From Lachnospiraceae bacterium Zagget2 (GTDB lineage Bacteria > Bacillota > Clostridia > Lachnospirales > Lachnospiraceae), in NCBI GenBank assembly GCA_001941045.1, contig MSHD01000035.1, positions 1 to 64,000 of the forward strand: DNA of 64,000 bases. Reading direction: 5' to 3'. This document shows positions 47,602-58,330 of this stretch, piece after piece. The notes under the pieces were generated by a model that was not told the origin of the DNA, searched no databases, and saw nothing but the letters and a program-made list of their open reading frames with translations. Numbering within the stretch: position 1 is the first letter of the stretch; every line of letters starts with the position of its first letter. The translations under genes were made by a program, and so were the position numbers.

Positions 47602-48675
47602 CTATTTTGCCCGAATCTCCTGTCTCATAAAACAAACATAAGAACCGGTGAAAGTTGCAAGCATCAGCGCAATCAGACCGGCCAGATGCGGCCACACCAG
47701 CAGCACACTCTGCCAGAAGCCAAGATAACCGCTGATTGCTCCGTCGAGCGACTGCATTGTCACCACATTTACAGAACGCACGCTTGGATTCATGATGGTT
47801 GTCACCGCCTCACTGTAAAGATAATACGGAGAAATCCGGTTCAGATTCAAATCGAGCGCGTAGTTCGCGTAGGAATTATAAAGCTGCTGCATCTGCGTGT
47901 TCACCGGATAAACAATTCCCGCGATCATTGATGCGACCAGACTCATGAACAGGGAAAAGAAAATCCACAGTCCGATCGAGGCCATCGCTGAGGTCGCAGC
48001 GTTATTGCAGACCACCGAAAACAGCAGGGACAAGCCCAGCCAGAAGCAGATGTAAATCACCGTAAACAGTAAAAATACGAAAATCCGCGCTACTTCCTCG
48101 ACTGTCGGCGGAAAGCCGATCACAATCAGCCCGATCGCCCCGATGGAAATACCCATGACGAAGACCATCACCGTGATGAGAGAAGCTCCCGCGAGAAACT
48201 TTCCATTAATAATAGAATCCCGGTAGATTGGCTGCGCCGCGATCCGGTAAAGCGTCCGGTCTGATTTCTCGCCGCTGATCCCATCGAAACCGAGGATAAT
48301 GCCTACGAAGGGTCCCAGCAGTGCAATAAACGACAGGAACGACGGAATGGAGTTTCCGCTTGTCGTATACATGCTCAGGAAGAGATACTCCGAAGTCGAA
48401 TCAGACAGGCCCGAAATCGCCCCATACAGGCTGGCATAGCTTGTGATGAGCACAAGTATCAGAATCATCTGAAATTTCCGGCTGCGGATATGATCCATCA
48501 TCTCTTTTTCATACAGGGCTTTCAGCCCCACCGCCTGCTGCGGCGCATATTTCTGCGCGAATTTTCTAAGCGCGTTTTCCAAAGATTCTGGGAGCACGCT
48601 TTTTCTCTCTTTCGGTTGCTGCGGCGCGCTCTCCTTCTTCGGCCTGTTCAAAATACCTGCTGTAGATTTCATCAA
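47602..48675 (-). CDS. ABC transporter permease
   Basis: Multi-TM, overlaps and follows the ABC ATPase gene. Confidence 0.8.
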   Translation of the reverse strand: MMKSTAGILNRPKKESAPQQPKERKSVLPESLENALRKFAQKYAPQQAVGLKALYEKEMMDHIRSRKFQMILILVLITSYASLYGAISGLSDSTSEYLFLSMYTTSGNSIPSFLSFIALLGPFVGIILGFDGISGEKSDRTLYRIAAQPIYRDSIINGKFLAGASLITVMVFVMGISIGAIGLIVIGFPPTVEEVARIFVFLLFTVIYICFWLGLSLLFSVVCNNAATSAMASIGLWIFFSLFMSLVASMIAGIVYPVNTQMQQLYNSYANYALDLNLNRISPYYLYSEAVTTIMNPSVRSVNVVTMQSLDGAISGYLGFWQSVLLVWPHLAGLIALMLATFTGSYVCFMRQEIRAK

Positions 48676-49573
48676 GATCTCCTCCTTTCTGACGAAGCTG
48701 GAGCACGGTATAGCCGTTGGCCGCCAGCAGAAGCGTCGCTTTCTTTCTGATATCCGAGCCGGAGCGCACGAGAATCAGATCATTTTCACGCTCCACGGAG
48801 GTCGCCCCCTCCATACCGCCAAGCAGCTGCATCAGCGCTTCATTGTCCGGCTCTGCCGCAAGCTCCAGCGTATATTTCCCCGCGCGTTCCATTCTCTGGC
48901 CGAGCTCACGGATCGTACCGCAGGCGATCAGTTTCCCTTCCACAAAGATACCGACGCGGTCACAGACCTGCTGAATCTGATAGAGCTGATGAGAGGAAAT
49001 CAGGATCGTCCTGCCATCCTGCTCCGCCAGTTCACGGATGAGCCGAAGCAGATCACGCATGCCCTGCGGGTCAATGCCGAGCGTTGGCTCATCCATGATG
49101 ATGACCTCCGGATCTTTCATCAGGACATCTGCGATGCCAAGACGCTGCTTCATACCTCTCGAGTAAGTGCCCGTCTTCTTATCCGCCGCCTCCGTCATGC
49201 CGACGCGCTCAAGCAATTCATCTGCCCGTCTTTCTATCTCTTCTTTTTCGAGGCCGTTCAGCCGTCCGGTAAAATACAGATTCTCTCTGCCGGTCATGTC
49301 GGTATAAAATCCAACGTTGTCCGGGAGGTAACCGACCATTCTCTTGACATCGATCGGATCTCTCGTACAGTCCTTCTCTCTGATCGTCGCCTGACCGGAT
49401 GTGGGATCTGTCAGGCCGAGAAGCATCAGAGTCGTAGTCGTCTTTCCGGCGCCGTTCGGGCCCAGAAGTCCGAACACCTCACCCTTACGAATGGACAGGT
49501 TCAGATGATCGACCGCTATTTTCTCGCCGTAGGCCTTGGTCAGGCCACGGATTTCAATCATATTTTCTTTCAT
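48566..49573 (-). CDS. ABC transporter ATP-binding protein
   Basis: LLGPNGAGKTTTTLML, YSRGMKQRLGIADVLMKDPEVIIMDEPTLG. Confidence 0.93.
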   Translation of the reverse strand: MKENMIEIRGLTKAYGEKIAVDHLNLSIRKGEVFGLLGPNGAGKTTTTLMLLGLTDPTSGQATIREKDCTRDPIDVKRMVGYLPDNVGFYTDMTGRENLYFTGRLNGLEKEEIERRADELLERVGMTEAADKKTGTYSRGMKQRLGIADVLMKDPEVIIMDEPTLGIDPQGMRDLLRLIRELAEQDGRTILISSHQLYQIQQVCDRVGIFVEGKLIACGTIRELGQRMERAGKYTLELAAEPDNEALMQLLGGMEGATSVERENDLILVRSGSDIRKKATLLLAANGYTVLQLRQKGGDLDEIYSRYFEQAEEGERAAATEREKKRAPRIFGKRA

Positions 49574-49588
49574 GGCCGCCTCCGTCCG

Positions 49589-50764
49589 TTAACGCCTTCC
49601 ATATTTATCAAAGATAATGCTCACGCCGAGAAGCAGGGCGATGATAAGCAGCACCGCGACGATACCCCAGATCGTCTGTGTCTTCACGGATACACGGAAC
49701 TCCGCAGAATCAGAAGCTTCCGAGCAGCTCGCCGTGATTGTCGTCACATAATCGCCCGTCATGGCGGAATCACTCGGCGTCACATGCATGGTCACTTCCA
49801 CTGTCGCGCCTGCCTCCAGCGTCTCAATTGTGGAGGTCTCAAAACTCACGGTCCAGTCGCTGGGCGCGGAGGATGTCAGATTGATGTTCTCCAGATCCAC
49901 ATTGCTGTTGTTCGTAACCGTCAGCGTCACGTCAGACTCCTTGTTGACGTGTGCGTCAAAACTCAAAAGCCCGCTGGACGTAGAGAGCGTCAGGGAATAG
50001 GTACCGGTAATCGTAATCGACAGATCCTCACTTAAGGTGTCCACCGAGGAAGCCGCCGTGACCGGAATCGTGAAGGTACCGGCCTCAACATTTTCCGGCG
50101 GTGTCACAGAAATCGTAATGCTCTCACTGCTGCCGGCGGCCACTTCGATGCTCGCCACCTGTGTGGACTCGCTGCTCGGCGTGAAGCTCACCTGCCAGCC
50201 GGCGTCCGACTTCGAGGACAGACTGTAAGTCAGGTCTTCTGAGCTGTTGTTCGTCAGCGTTGCGTCAAAGCTGAAGCTTGTGCCGGATGCGCCCTCCTGC
50301 TCAGGATAGTCGATGTCCAGACTACTCTGGCCATATTCAATCTCTTCCACCGTGAAAGTCAGGGTCTGTGAATCGGTCACACCTGTATCGGTCGTAGCCT
50401 GAACCTCAATTGTGTAAGTACCCTCGGATGTATCCTCCGGCACCATCACATAGAAGCTGAAATCTTCTTCCGTGCCGTCCTGCACATGAATCTGGCTGAC
50501 CGTTGTGCTGTCGCCGCTGAAATAATAGGCCCAGCCGTCCGGCATGGTTGCGATACTGAGCGAAGCGTCAACATTGCTTCCCGTATTGTTCTCTACATAC
50601 ATCGTAATACTCTGCGTGTCACCGGCCTCCACAGAGATGCCCGGATAGGTCGTGTAGAGCTCGAAGCCGCTGGCTGCGGAAGCCGTCATGGATGTAACCG
50701 GCGCCACTGCCGTCAGAAAGAGCAGCATAAGTGCTGCGGTCATGGAAAAGATTCGCTTTTTCAT
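49589..50764 (-). CDS. NEW3-domain secreted/membrane protein
   Basis: Signal peptide, repeated Ig-like/NEW3 beta-rich units, C-terminal TM; operonic with the ABC transporter. Confidence 0.75.
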   Translation of the reverse strand: MKKRIFSMTAALMLLFLTAVAPVTSMTASAASGFELYTTYPGISVEAGDTQSITMYVENNTGSNVDASLSIATMPDGWAYYFSGDSTTVSQIHVQDGTEEDFSFYVMVPEDTSEGTYTIEVQATTDTGVTDSQTLTFTVEEIEYGQSSLDIDYPEQEGASGTSFSFDATLTNNSSEDLTYSLSSKSDAGWQVSFTPSSESTQVASIEVAAGSSESITISVTPPENVEAGTFTIPVTAASSVDTLSEDLSITITGTYSLTLSTSSGLLSFDAHVNKESDVTLTVTNNSNVDLENINLTSSAPSDWTVSFETSTIETLEAGATVEVTMHVTPSDSAMTGDYVTTITASCSEASDSAEFRVSVKTQTIWGIVAVLLIIALLLGVSIIFDKYGRR

Positions 50765-50944
50765 AATAATAATTCTTCCTTTCTAATTCCTCTAAGATGT
50801 ATCCAGTTTAAGAATAATTTATGTTCTTTTCTTGAAAGGATTGTGAAAATTCTGTGTCGCAGAATTTTCATCTTTTTATTGCGTCCCTTCCAATTTCGTG
50901 TCATGATAAGAGAAACAAATACACTCCGCAGGAGGGACAAGAGT

Positions 50945-51328
50945 ATGATCGATTTTTCACAGGACACCGTATTCAATTTAAGACCAACCGACGAGAAAAA
51001 TATCCGCAGAGACGTCAAAAATCTCTACATCCCCAGCGAAGAGACCATCGGCGTGTTTAAAACCATCCGCGACCAGGTCGTCTTCACAAACAAGCGCATC
51101 ATCACGATTGACGTACAGGGCGTCACCGGTATGAGAAAAGACTACTGCTCCCTGCCCTATTCGAAAATCCAGTATTATTGCATCCAGACACCCGGCTTTG
51201 CCGAGATCATCTCGGACTGCGAGCTGATGCTGTTTTTCGCGAACGGCATGAAAGTCATTTTCGAATTCAAGGGAAACTGCGATATTCTCGCGATCGGACG
51301 CTGCATCTCAGAATACGCGCTGGGATGA
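50945..51328 (+). CDS. PH-domain-like (YokE/DUF1696-type) protein
   Basis: GVFKTIRDQVVFTNKRIITIDVQGVTGMRKDYCSLPYSKIQYY; RBS aggaggg region upstream. Confidence 0.8.
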   Translation: MIDFSQDTVFNLRPTDEKNIRRDVKNLYIPSEETIGVFKTIRDQVVFTNKRIITIDVQGVTGMRKDYCSLPYSKIQYYCIQTPGFAEIISDCELMLFFANGMKVIFEFKGNCDILAIGRCISEYALG

Positions 51329-51410
51329 AAAATCTGCAAAAGGAGAAACGAATCATAAAATTCAAGGATCTGGTAATAATTTCACAATCATCTATTCCAT
51401 AGTACGAAAA

Positions 51411-51462
51411 CACGCCCTGTGACTCAAGAATCATCCTTCAGTCCCAGAGCGTGTCTTTACGT
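51411..51462. terminator. Bidirectional terminator between convergent genes
   Basis: CACGCCCTGTGACT...AGTCCCAGAGCGTG imperfect hairpin. Confidence 0.55.
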
Positions 51463-51493
51463 TCTCCATTGAATATAAGACTCTTATGCTTAT

Positions 51494-52759
51494 TTATAGA
51501 CGCCAGATTATAGGACAGAGCAAAACACAAATAACCGTTGTGACGACTAAAAGCGGCAGTCCCACTTTCATATAATCCGAAAATTTACATCCGGAAACAG
51601 ACATTAAATATGCATTCAGCGGAGTAGCCATAGGCGTAGCAAAAGAACTTGCAGCAGCAACGCACACCATCATCAGAACGGCCGTTGGATTTACATTTAT
51701 CATCTGCGCCATAGAAAGACCTATGGGATAAAATACAGCTGATGTAGCACCATTAGACATGAACTGGGTCAATATTGCAATAATGACAAAGAATGCAGTC
51801 AGGATCAGGGTAGTATTTGTTCCTTCCGGAAACAGTTGCAAAAAATTTTCGGAAATCAGAGTTGCTGCTCCGGATGTGGAAACGGCATTTCCTAAAGTAA
51901 GAAGGCTTGCAAACATAATTGTTGTAGGCCAGTTAATATAAGAAAAAGCTTCTTTTTCAGAAACAACTCCACTGACAAGCAATACCAGGCATCCGAGAAA
52001 TGCTGTAATCTGAATCGGAATTCCTATAACATTCTCTGACATCATGCCAACTACGACCAGTACAAAAACAATAATTGTAAAAATACATTTCTTCCTGCTG
52101 TAATTTGTCTCTTCCTTGTTTGAAATATTCTGTGAATAACCAGCCGCCTCCGAGGGAGCAAGACGATATCCTATAAAGTACATATAAATATATCCCGCTA
52201 TGCAGAGTGGAAGACCGATTTTTCCAAAATCCCAGAATCCAACTGTTCCAACACCAGCCTCTTCCAATACAGACCGAACCATCACATTTCCTGAAACGCC
52301 GATAATTGTCAGCATGCCTCCCAAAATGCTTCCTGCAGAAATAAACATTGATAATTTAGGAAGACGATACTGCGGGTGAGTCTGTGTAATACCTACCGCA
52401 AATGTAACTACAACAACGGCTGTAGCCATGTTACTGAAAAATGCAGAAAGTATCATTGATATAAGCAAAAAACGCATGGCCAGCTGTTTTTCGGACGATA
52501 CTTTCCATAACATAAATCTGCCTATCAAGGCGGAGGCTCCCGACTGAAGGAGCGCTCCGCTGATCACAAACATAAAAATAACCAGAAGTGTTGAGCTATT
52601 TATAAAATTTGCAAACAAATCTGATGCATCAACGATACCTGTTACATAAAGGACCGCCAATATAAGCATTGAGGTGGCAGTTATGCCAATCCATGACGAG
52701 GAGTACAAGAGTACAGCAACGATCAGAAGAATCAACAGTATAATGATTTCTTTTGTCAT
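51494..52759 (-). CDS. SLC13/DASS-like permease
   Basis: Polytopic; SNGATSAVFYPIGLSMA and SFATPMATPLNAYLMSVSG motifs. Confidence 0.82.
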   Translation of the reverse strand: MTKEIIILLILLIVAVLLYSSSWIGITATSMLILAVLYVTGIVDASDLFANFINSSTLLVIFMFVISGALLQSGASALIGRFMLWKVSSEKQLAMRFLLISMILSAFFSNMATAVVVVTFAVGITQTHPQYRLPKLSMFISAGSILGGMLTIIGVSGNVMVRSVLEEAGVGTVGFWDFGKIGLPLCIAGYIYMYFIGYRLAPSEAAGYSQNISNKEETNYSRKKCIFTIIVFVLVVVGMMSENVIGIPIQITAFLGCLVLLVSGVVSEKEAFSYINWPTTIMFASLLTLGNAVSTSGAATLISENFLQLFPEGTNTTLILTAFFVIIAILTQFMSNGATSAVFYPIGLSMAQMINVNPTAVLMMVCVAAASSFATPMATPLNAYLMSVSGCKFSDYMKVGLPLLVVTTVICVLLCPIIWRL

Positions 52760-52787
52760 CTTCCTCTCCCCCTTCTATGCATAAAGA

Positions 52788-54164
52788 TTACGGAATCAAA
52801 ACACAGATAATCATTTCCGTTGCTAGACACACTATACCAGGAATAAGACTCCTTTTAATGATTGTTGTAACAGGGACATCACAACCGCCGCTTATAATCA
52901 TGGTAGACGGTGCAATAGGGTTAATTGTGCTTCCTAAGCTGGCACCAAAAATCAACATTCTCGACATATTGATAAGCTCATTCTCCGTCGCTGCAAAACC
53001 TGCATATAAGGACGAGAACAAAGGAAGTGTGCCGCTTATAGAGCTGCCAACAGCAACCAGAATAAACGCCGCAATACAACCCACCACTGCAATAGCCATA
53101 CCCGTACCGCCGATGGAAGCAAACGCATTTGCCATAACCTTCAGACCACCAACCTGAGTCAATGCCGATGAGAAAACGTTAATACCAATCAGGATAGAAA
53201 CCAGTCCGGTAAATGCTTTCCCCATACCCTCGTAAAGCGCCCGCGTATCGGACAAAGCCTGACGAAGATTTCTCTTGCGTATTGCTTCGATAATAAACGC
53301 CAGAGTAAAAGACATAAAATTGGCCGCCACAACAGAGATAGTAATATGATCCTGAACAATTGGACTGAAAATGATCATCAGGAATACCGGGAGAACCGGA
53401 AAGATTGCATAAAATGCAGGAATTCCAAGCTCTCTGTAATCTTTAAATTCCGACAGCTGAGACTTCTCCACTGCAACGCCTTCTTTTCTGTCAAAATATT
53501 TGTTTACAATAATAACCGCTATTGCTCCGGTGACGACCATACATACTACAGGAATAACTTCCTTTGTCACGAAATACACTGGAATAGAAATATTTTCAAG
53601 TCCAGCTGCATTAAATGCAGTTAGCGCAAGTGTATTGGAAGGTCCCCATACGATGGCTCCGGAAACCATGAAAAGCGATGCTGCTGTTTCTTTGCTGATG
53701 CCAACCGCAATCATGATCGGGAAAATAGTTGCAATTAGCAGAGTGACCTCACTCGCCTCAGAGGGAATTGCCAGTTTTACAATGACAACCAGGGCGAAGG
53801 CTGCAAAAAGCAGGATTTCCGAGTGCCCGATTTTTCGCAATGGCTTTGCAACTAAAATACTGAAAAGTTCGGCCGCCTTAATATGTGTCATGTACCCGAC
53901 ATATCCCATGACCACCATAATGACAAGCCCGGTTGAGCCGAGTGATGTCGTGATGGAGTTTGCCATCACTTCAAAGACATCAATGAAAATATTACCTGTT
54001 GTGCTGTCCCCAAGGGCACTCTGCCCGGTTATAAGCGCTGTTGCCATCAACACAACAAAGCCAAGTCCGAGAAATGCCGCAGGAATATAATACTTTTTTG
54101 CTACGATTACAAGAATCATGGCTATCATAGCCAGTGTAACAACTACTTTTACTATGTCTCCCAT
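52788..54164 (-). CDS. DcuC-like anaerobic C4-dicarboxylate carrier family permease
   Basis: Polytopic; IPSEASEVTLLIATIFPIMIAVGIS; SGAIVWGPSN. Confidence 0.75.
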   Translation of the reverse strand: MGDIVKVVVTLAMIAMILVIVAKKYYIPAAFLGLGFVVLMATALITGQSALGDSTTGNIFIDVFEVMANSITTSLGSTGLVIMVVMGYVGYMTHIKAAELFSILVAKPLRKIGHSEILLFAAFALVVIVKLAIPSEASEVTLLIATIFPIMIAVGISKETAASLFMVSGAIVWGPSNTLALTAFNAAGLENISIPVYFVTKEVIPVVCMVVTGAIAVIIVNKYFDRKEGVAVEKSQLSEFKDYRELGIPAFYAIFPVLPVFLMIIFSPIVQDHITISVVAANFMSFTLAFIIEAIRKRNLRQALSDTRALYEGMGKAFTGLVSILIGINVFSSALTQVGGLKVMANAFASIGGTGMAIAVVGCIAAFILVAVGSSISGTLPLFSSLYAGFAATENELINMSRMLIFGASLGSTINPIAPSTMIISGGCDVPVTTIIKRSLIPGIVCLATEMIICVLIP

Positions 54165-54178
54165 CTCAATCCTCCATT

Positions 54179-55279
54179 TTATTTGAGATATGCCAACCGT
54201 GAGTCCTTATAAAGTTCCTCTGCGTAGGCTCCCTGCAGATAAGGGGCAAAATAACGATTAATAATACACACCTTGCCCGGAGTGCCGCAAAAATGATCTA
54301 CGAAATTTCTGGCCTTCTCGCGAATCTCAGACTCCGACTCTGTCTCAGGGTCAAAGGGATCTGGTGAAACCCCGATAATAATTCGATCGCCGTATTCATC
54401 AAAAAGCTTCTGTGTGTCGTTGATCTTATCCATGGGCGACCACATGTCCCATCCAGCAGCTATAAAATTCTCTATCTGCTTTTCATTGCAACCGCAACTA
54501 TGAAGCTCTGCAACTTTTCCCAGTTCATGAATATGATCTGTCACTTTTTTCATATAGGGGACAATCATTTCCCGCCCAACATCAACGGAGAAGAATGGCG
54601 CTCTCTGTGAGCCCCAATCATCGTGAATCAAAAAGCCATCAATATTGTATGCTTCGCAGCATCTGTCAATAATACGGCAATACAGGTCTGAAGTACGCTC
54701 GAGCAGCGCCTTTATTGCATCTTCCTGATCCTCATCTATCAGAGCAATGGCTGCTGCTTCAAAACCCATAAATGAAATCAGCCTTTCAAATCCGAAACCG
54801 TTTAAAAGAGGTATGTACTTAAACTGATCATTTTGAAGATATTCTTTATTACTCCTGCTGCTGCCTTCCCAATCCCAGGAATCAATGTCCGGCCATTGGA
54901 TAAACTTCTCCCAGTCATTTGCATCGGTGAAAAGTGGCGGAATATCCGGATTTTCCATAGAACCACCGGCTGATGGTACGTAAACCCAGTCAACACCAAA
55001 CATATCTTTTCCGCCTTTTTCATCATCGGATATTCTCATCCCCTGATCATTTACAAACCCCCTCGCCCTGTTGTCCGGGATGATATCCGGATAGAAGTTA
55101 AAGGTTTCCACTCCGGTTTCCAGCCAGATGGGATTTCGGTTCAGTGTCAGTTCCTTCCATCCTTCTCTCATACTGACGGGATAATTGAACACAGGCACAT
55201 TGGCATTTCTGAAAGCAGTCGATATCGCTGTAACTGTTAATTCATCCTGATTAAAAGGTATTCTAGTAATAATAATCAC
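54179..55279 (-). CDS. Uroporphyrinogen decarboxylase-family methyltransferase
   Basis: FLIHDDWGSQRAPFFS, ELHSCGCNEKQIENFIAAGWDMWSPM. Confidence 0.85.
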   Translation of the reverse strand: MIIITRIPFNQDELTVTAISTAFRNANVPVFNYPVSMREGWKELTLNRNPIWLETGVETFNFYPDIIPDNRARGFVNDQGMRISDDEKGGKDMFGVDWVYVPSAGGSMENPDIPPLFTDANDWEKFIQWPDIDSWDWEGSSRSNKEYLQNDQFKYIPLLNGFGFERLISFMGFEAAAIALIDEDQEDAIKALLERTSDLYCRIIDRCCEAYNIDGFLIHDDWGSQRAPFFSVDVGREMIVPYMKKVTDHIHELGKVAELHSCGCNEKQIENFIAAGWDMWSPMDKINDTQKLFDEYGDRIIIGVSPDPFDPETESESEIREKARNFVDHFCGTPGKVCIINRYFAPYLQGAYAEELYKDSRLAYLK

Positions 55280-55563
55280 ACTCCTCGCTTCATTGAATTA
55301 TGCGAATGGCTCTCTCCAGACATCGGATTCACAGCTTCTCTATGCGCTTTCATCTTATCAAAAGTCATTGGATAAAATGATTTCCCGGGATTCGCGCAAA
55401 AAGGTGTAAAACCTCGTCTGTATAAATTGGCAAAAAGCAATAATATTATTCAGTTTTTTTAATTGTTTTTGTCAATTTATATAATTATATAGTTGAAATA
55501 TGGATCTATAGAATCCGCGGATTTGCGGATAAAAGACCGGATTTTCATTACCAGCGCGGAAAG

Positions 55564-57099
55564 CTATCGTTCAAGAAGTCTTATGGAAAGTTGCAGATAA
55601 AGGCGCGTCTCTGGAGTGTCAAGATTGATTCCTGAAATCTGACATATTTTATTCATCCTGTATACCAGTGTACTATGGTGAATATACAGGGCATTTGCAG
55701 CTGCAGTCTGCTGACAGCCATTCTCGAGATAACATTTCAAAGTATGGATATACTCTGTATGCTTTTCTATGTCATACTGAAACAGTTTTAAGATGGCATC
55801 TGAACACACTGTACTGATCTTAAAGTCCGAAGTAAAATGAAACAGCATATAATCAAGAGCATACTCAGAGAACCGAAAATAGTGCTGTTCTCCTTTTGCA
55901 GAATTTCTCCCCAGGTCTAACGTCTTAACCGCCAGACGGAAATATTCCTCTAAAAGCAGAAAATCATAAAATTCGTTGCTGCATCCAGCCATCGCCCGGG
56001 TTGTGATACACATATCCTGCATCTTTTCACTATATTCTGGCTCTGTATAACCAGACAGGCTCAAATTACAGACAGTGAAAACACCTGCTTCTGTGCATAT
56101 AGAGAAAGAATTTCTCAAAATAAGGCTTATCGCACTGCAGATCCTGGGATATGGAATTAAATCACTACTACTCTGATTATGTTCGATCCAGAAACAGACA
56201 TAGCGATGAGAACGCTTCCATCCGATCAATTTCAGCCGCATCTGAATAACATTTTCTTCCGGAGCTTCCCCCTTTATCATCTGGCCAATGATACTTTCGA
56301 AAGTGAGGGCATTGTTATTTTTAGCCTGATCGTTTTCAAAAACACGAACAAGAAATTGGGTAAAATAATCCAGCATATTCAAGGCACTGGGCTCCAATGT
56401 ACTACCCAGCTCGCTTATCAGCACGCGCCCGCAATAATGATCTCCATTCCATATATTCGCGTAAACGCTTCTTCGATTTCCATAAGAAGGCGTCCACATC
56501 TGCGCACCATGCGTGGTGAGCGTAGCGATATATTCCGGATTGGATTTCAAATGTTCGATCATTTCGAAAGAGAGCGTACGGATGCCTTTCTCCTCATCTA
56601 CAATGATGGGGGACATGCCTACAACCCAGGTTGACATGGCGAGCACAGTGTAATTCTCGTCATGAATATACAGAGGATTATCAAAATACTTCTGTGCCGA
56701 TAAAAGCAGCTCATATAGGCCTCCACCCTCTTCGAGAATTCGAAAAAGTTCTCTCGACCACTTGAGGTGGCTCATAAAGATATCCTGAACCTTTTCAAAA
56801 ATCTCTTCCCAGTGCTCTATATTTCCTATTTCTATTCTTGAACTGGGAGATGGTAAAGGCCGATGCTCCGGCGGATTGATAATAATACGACAAATACTTG
56901 GATCCGATATTGGATGCTGTCTGAACACAGAATATTCTGCTATATAGACAAACGCTGAATTTAATTTTTTCTGCCCATAATAAACGCAGGCTCCGGTCAG
57001 TTTTTGCCGGTCGTTCCAACGACTGAAGTATGTAATGTTGTAATCATCCTCCAAAGTATCAAAAATAATCTGAAGATTTAGTAAAAGTTCTGAATTCAT
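55564..57099 (-). CDS. PucR-type HTH transcriptional regulator
   Basis: C-terminal LKCYLENGCQQTAAANALYIHHSTLVYRMNKI. Confidence 0.82.
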   Translation of the reverse strand: MNSELLLNLQIIFDTLEDDYNITYFSRWNDRQKLTGACVYYGQKKLNSAFVYIAEYSVFRQHPISDPSICRIIINPPEHRPLPSPSSRIEIGNIEHWEEIFEKVQDIFMSHLKWSRELFRILEEGGGLYELLLSAQKYFDNPLYIHDENYTVLAMSTWVVGMSPIIVDEEKGIRTLSFEMIEHLKSNPEYIATLTTHGAQMWTPSYGNRRSVYANIWNGDHYCGRVLISELGSTLEPSALNMLDYFTQFLVRVFENDQAKNNNALTFESIIGQMIKGEAPEENVIQMRLKLIGWKRSHRYVCFWIEHNQSSSDLIPYPRICSAISLILRNSFSICTEAGVFTVCNLSLSGYTEPEYSEKMQDMCITTRAMAGCSNEFYDFLLLEEYFRLAVKTLDLGRNSAKGEQHYFRFSEYALDYMLFHFTSDFKISTVCSDAILKLFQYDIEKHTEYIHTLKCYLENGCQQTAAANALYIHHSTLVYRMNKICQISGINLDTPETRLYLQLSIRLLER

Positions 57100-57165
57100 G
57101 AGAGCAATCCTTACATCCGCTTTTCAAAAGGCTTTTATATTATGTTATCATGAAAATCAGAAAAT

Positions 57166-58242
57166 TCAAGACTGGTTGTTTGTGACAGACCTGGAATAAT
57201 AATCCTTTCCATAACCAAGCGCCTCGTCCGCGATAATTCTTCCTATTTCCTGCTTTGTAAAACCTGGTCCTGCCATCAATGTCATATTACCCAGTATAAA
57301 ACTGCCATACCTGGCATAGCGGTCAATTGTTTCATCTACCTCTTTACGAATATCATATTCTGTGAAATTGATCAAACCAGCCACTTTCGTTGTATCATAG
57401 CCACCGCAAATCGAAATCACGTCGCCATATGACTGCAAAGCCGCGGCAATGTCATTTTCAGGCTGAACGGAACACCAGCACTGCGCTCCTTCATCAATAA
57501 AATCTTCAATCAGGCTTTCTGCTTTTCCACAGCAGTGCTGTATCGGTATAATTCCATATCGTTTTATTTCATCATTAACAATCTTGTGCCAGGGCTTGAT
57601 CAACTCCTGATATGCAGCTCTGGACATAAAAGTTCCGCGAACTGTTGCCACATCGTCATAATTACATATAACATCAGGGTGATAGTGCTCTGCTATTTTC
57701 CGCACATATGCAAGACGATACTCTGTAAAAGCTTCCATAAATCCAGAGCAGGCTTCTGGTTCCTCCACCATAGCACACAAACCATTTTCAAAACCCATTA
57801 ATGCAGTAAGCCTTTGAAAATGAGAATTATACATCGCATACTCTACAACCTGATTCTCCGGATTCCAATTCGCCAGGTCCTTTTCCGACTTCGCATTCCA
57901 GTCAATCGAATCAAGATCCGGAAAATGAACTACCTTTTCCCAGTCACAGATATCTTCCAGCAGAAAACTTCTGGAAGATGGAATCGCTCCTTCCGGAGTC
58001 ACATCCCACCAAACACCAAAGCCATCCAATCCTCCTCCTGCAGGCCCGCTTTCAAACGGATCTCCAGAACCTACTGGAGCACGATATGGCGGCGAGTAAA
58101 ATGGTACATCACATGATTTTTTACATGTAAGTACATTTAAATATTCCTCTTTACTTGGATACTTTCTTTCCATATAGCTTCTCCTTTGCAAAATTTGTAC
58201 ATGTACTAATTTTAGTATATATAATACTGTAATTTCTGTCAA
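57166..58242 (-). CDS. Uroporphyrinogen decarboxylase-family methyltransferase
   Basis: VICNYDDVATVRGTFMS, IQHCCGKAESLIEDFIDEGAQCWCSVQPENDI. Confidence 0.85.
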   Translation of the reverse strand: MTEITVLYILKLVHVQILQRRSYMERKYPSKEEYLNVLTCKKSCDVPFYSPPYRAPVGSGDPFESGPAGGGLDGFGVWWDVTPEGAIPSSRSFLLEDICDWEKVVHFPDLDSIDWNAKSEKDLANWNPENQVVEYAMYNSHFQRLTALMGFENGLCAMVEEPEACSGFMEAFTEYRLAYVRKIAEHYHPDVICNYDDVATVRGTFMSRAAYQELIKPWHKIVNDEIKRYGIIPIQHCCGKAESLIEDFIDEGAQCWCSVQPENDIAAALQSYGDVISICGGYDTTKVAGLINFTEYDIRKEVDETIDRYARYGSFILGNMTLMAGPGFTKQEIGRIIADEALGYGKDYYSRSVTNNQS

Positions 58243-58330
58243 TACTATAATATTATTTGTTTATGTAAAGTTCTTTTCTTTTTTTTTGTTTTGTGCTATA
58301 CTGAAAACTGATAATAATTAAAATGAATCA

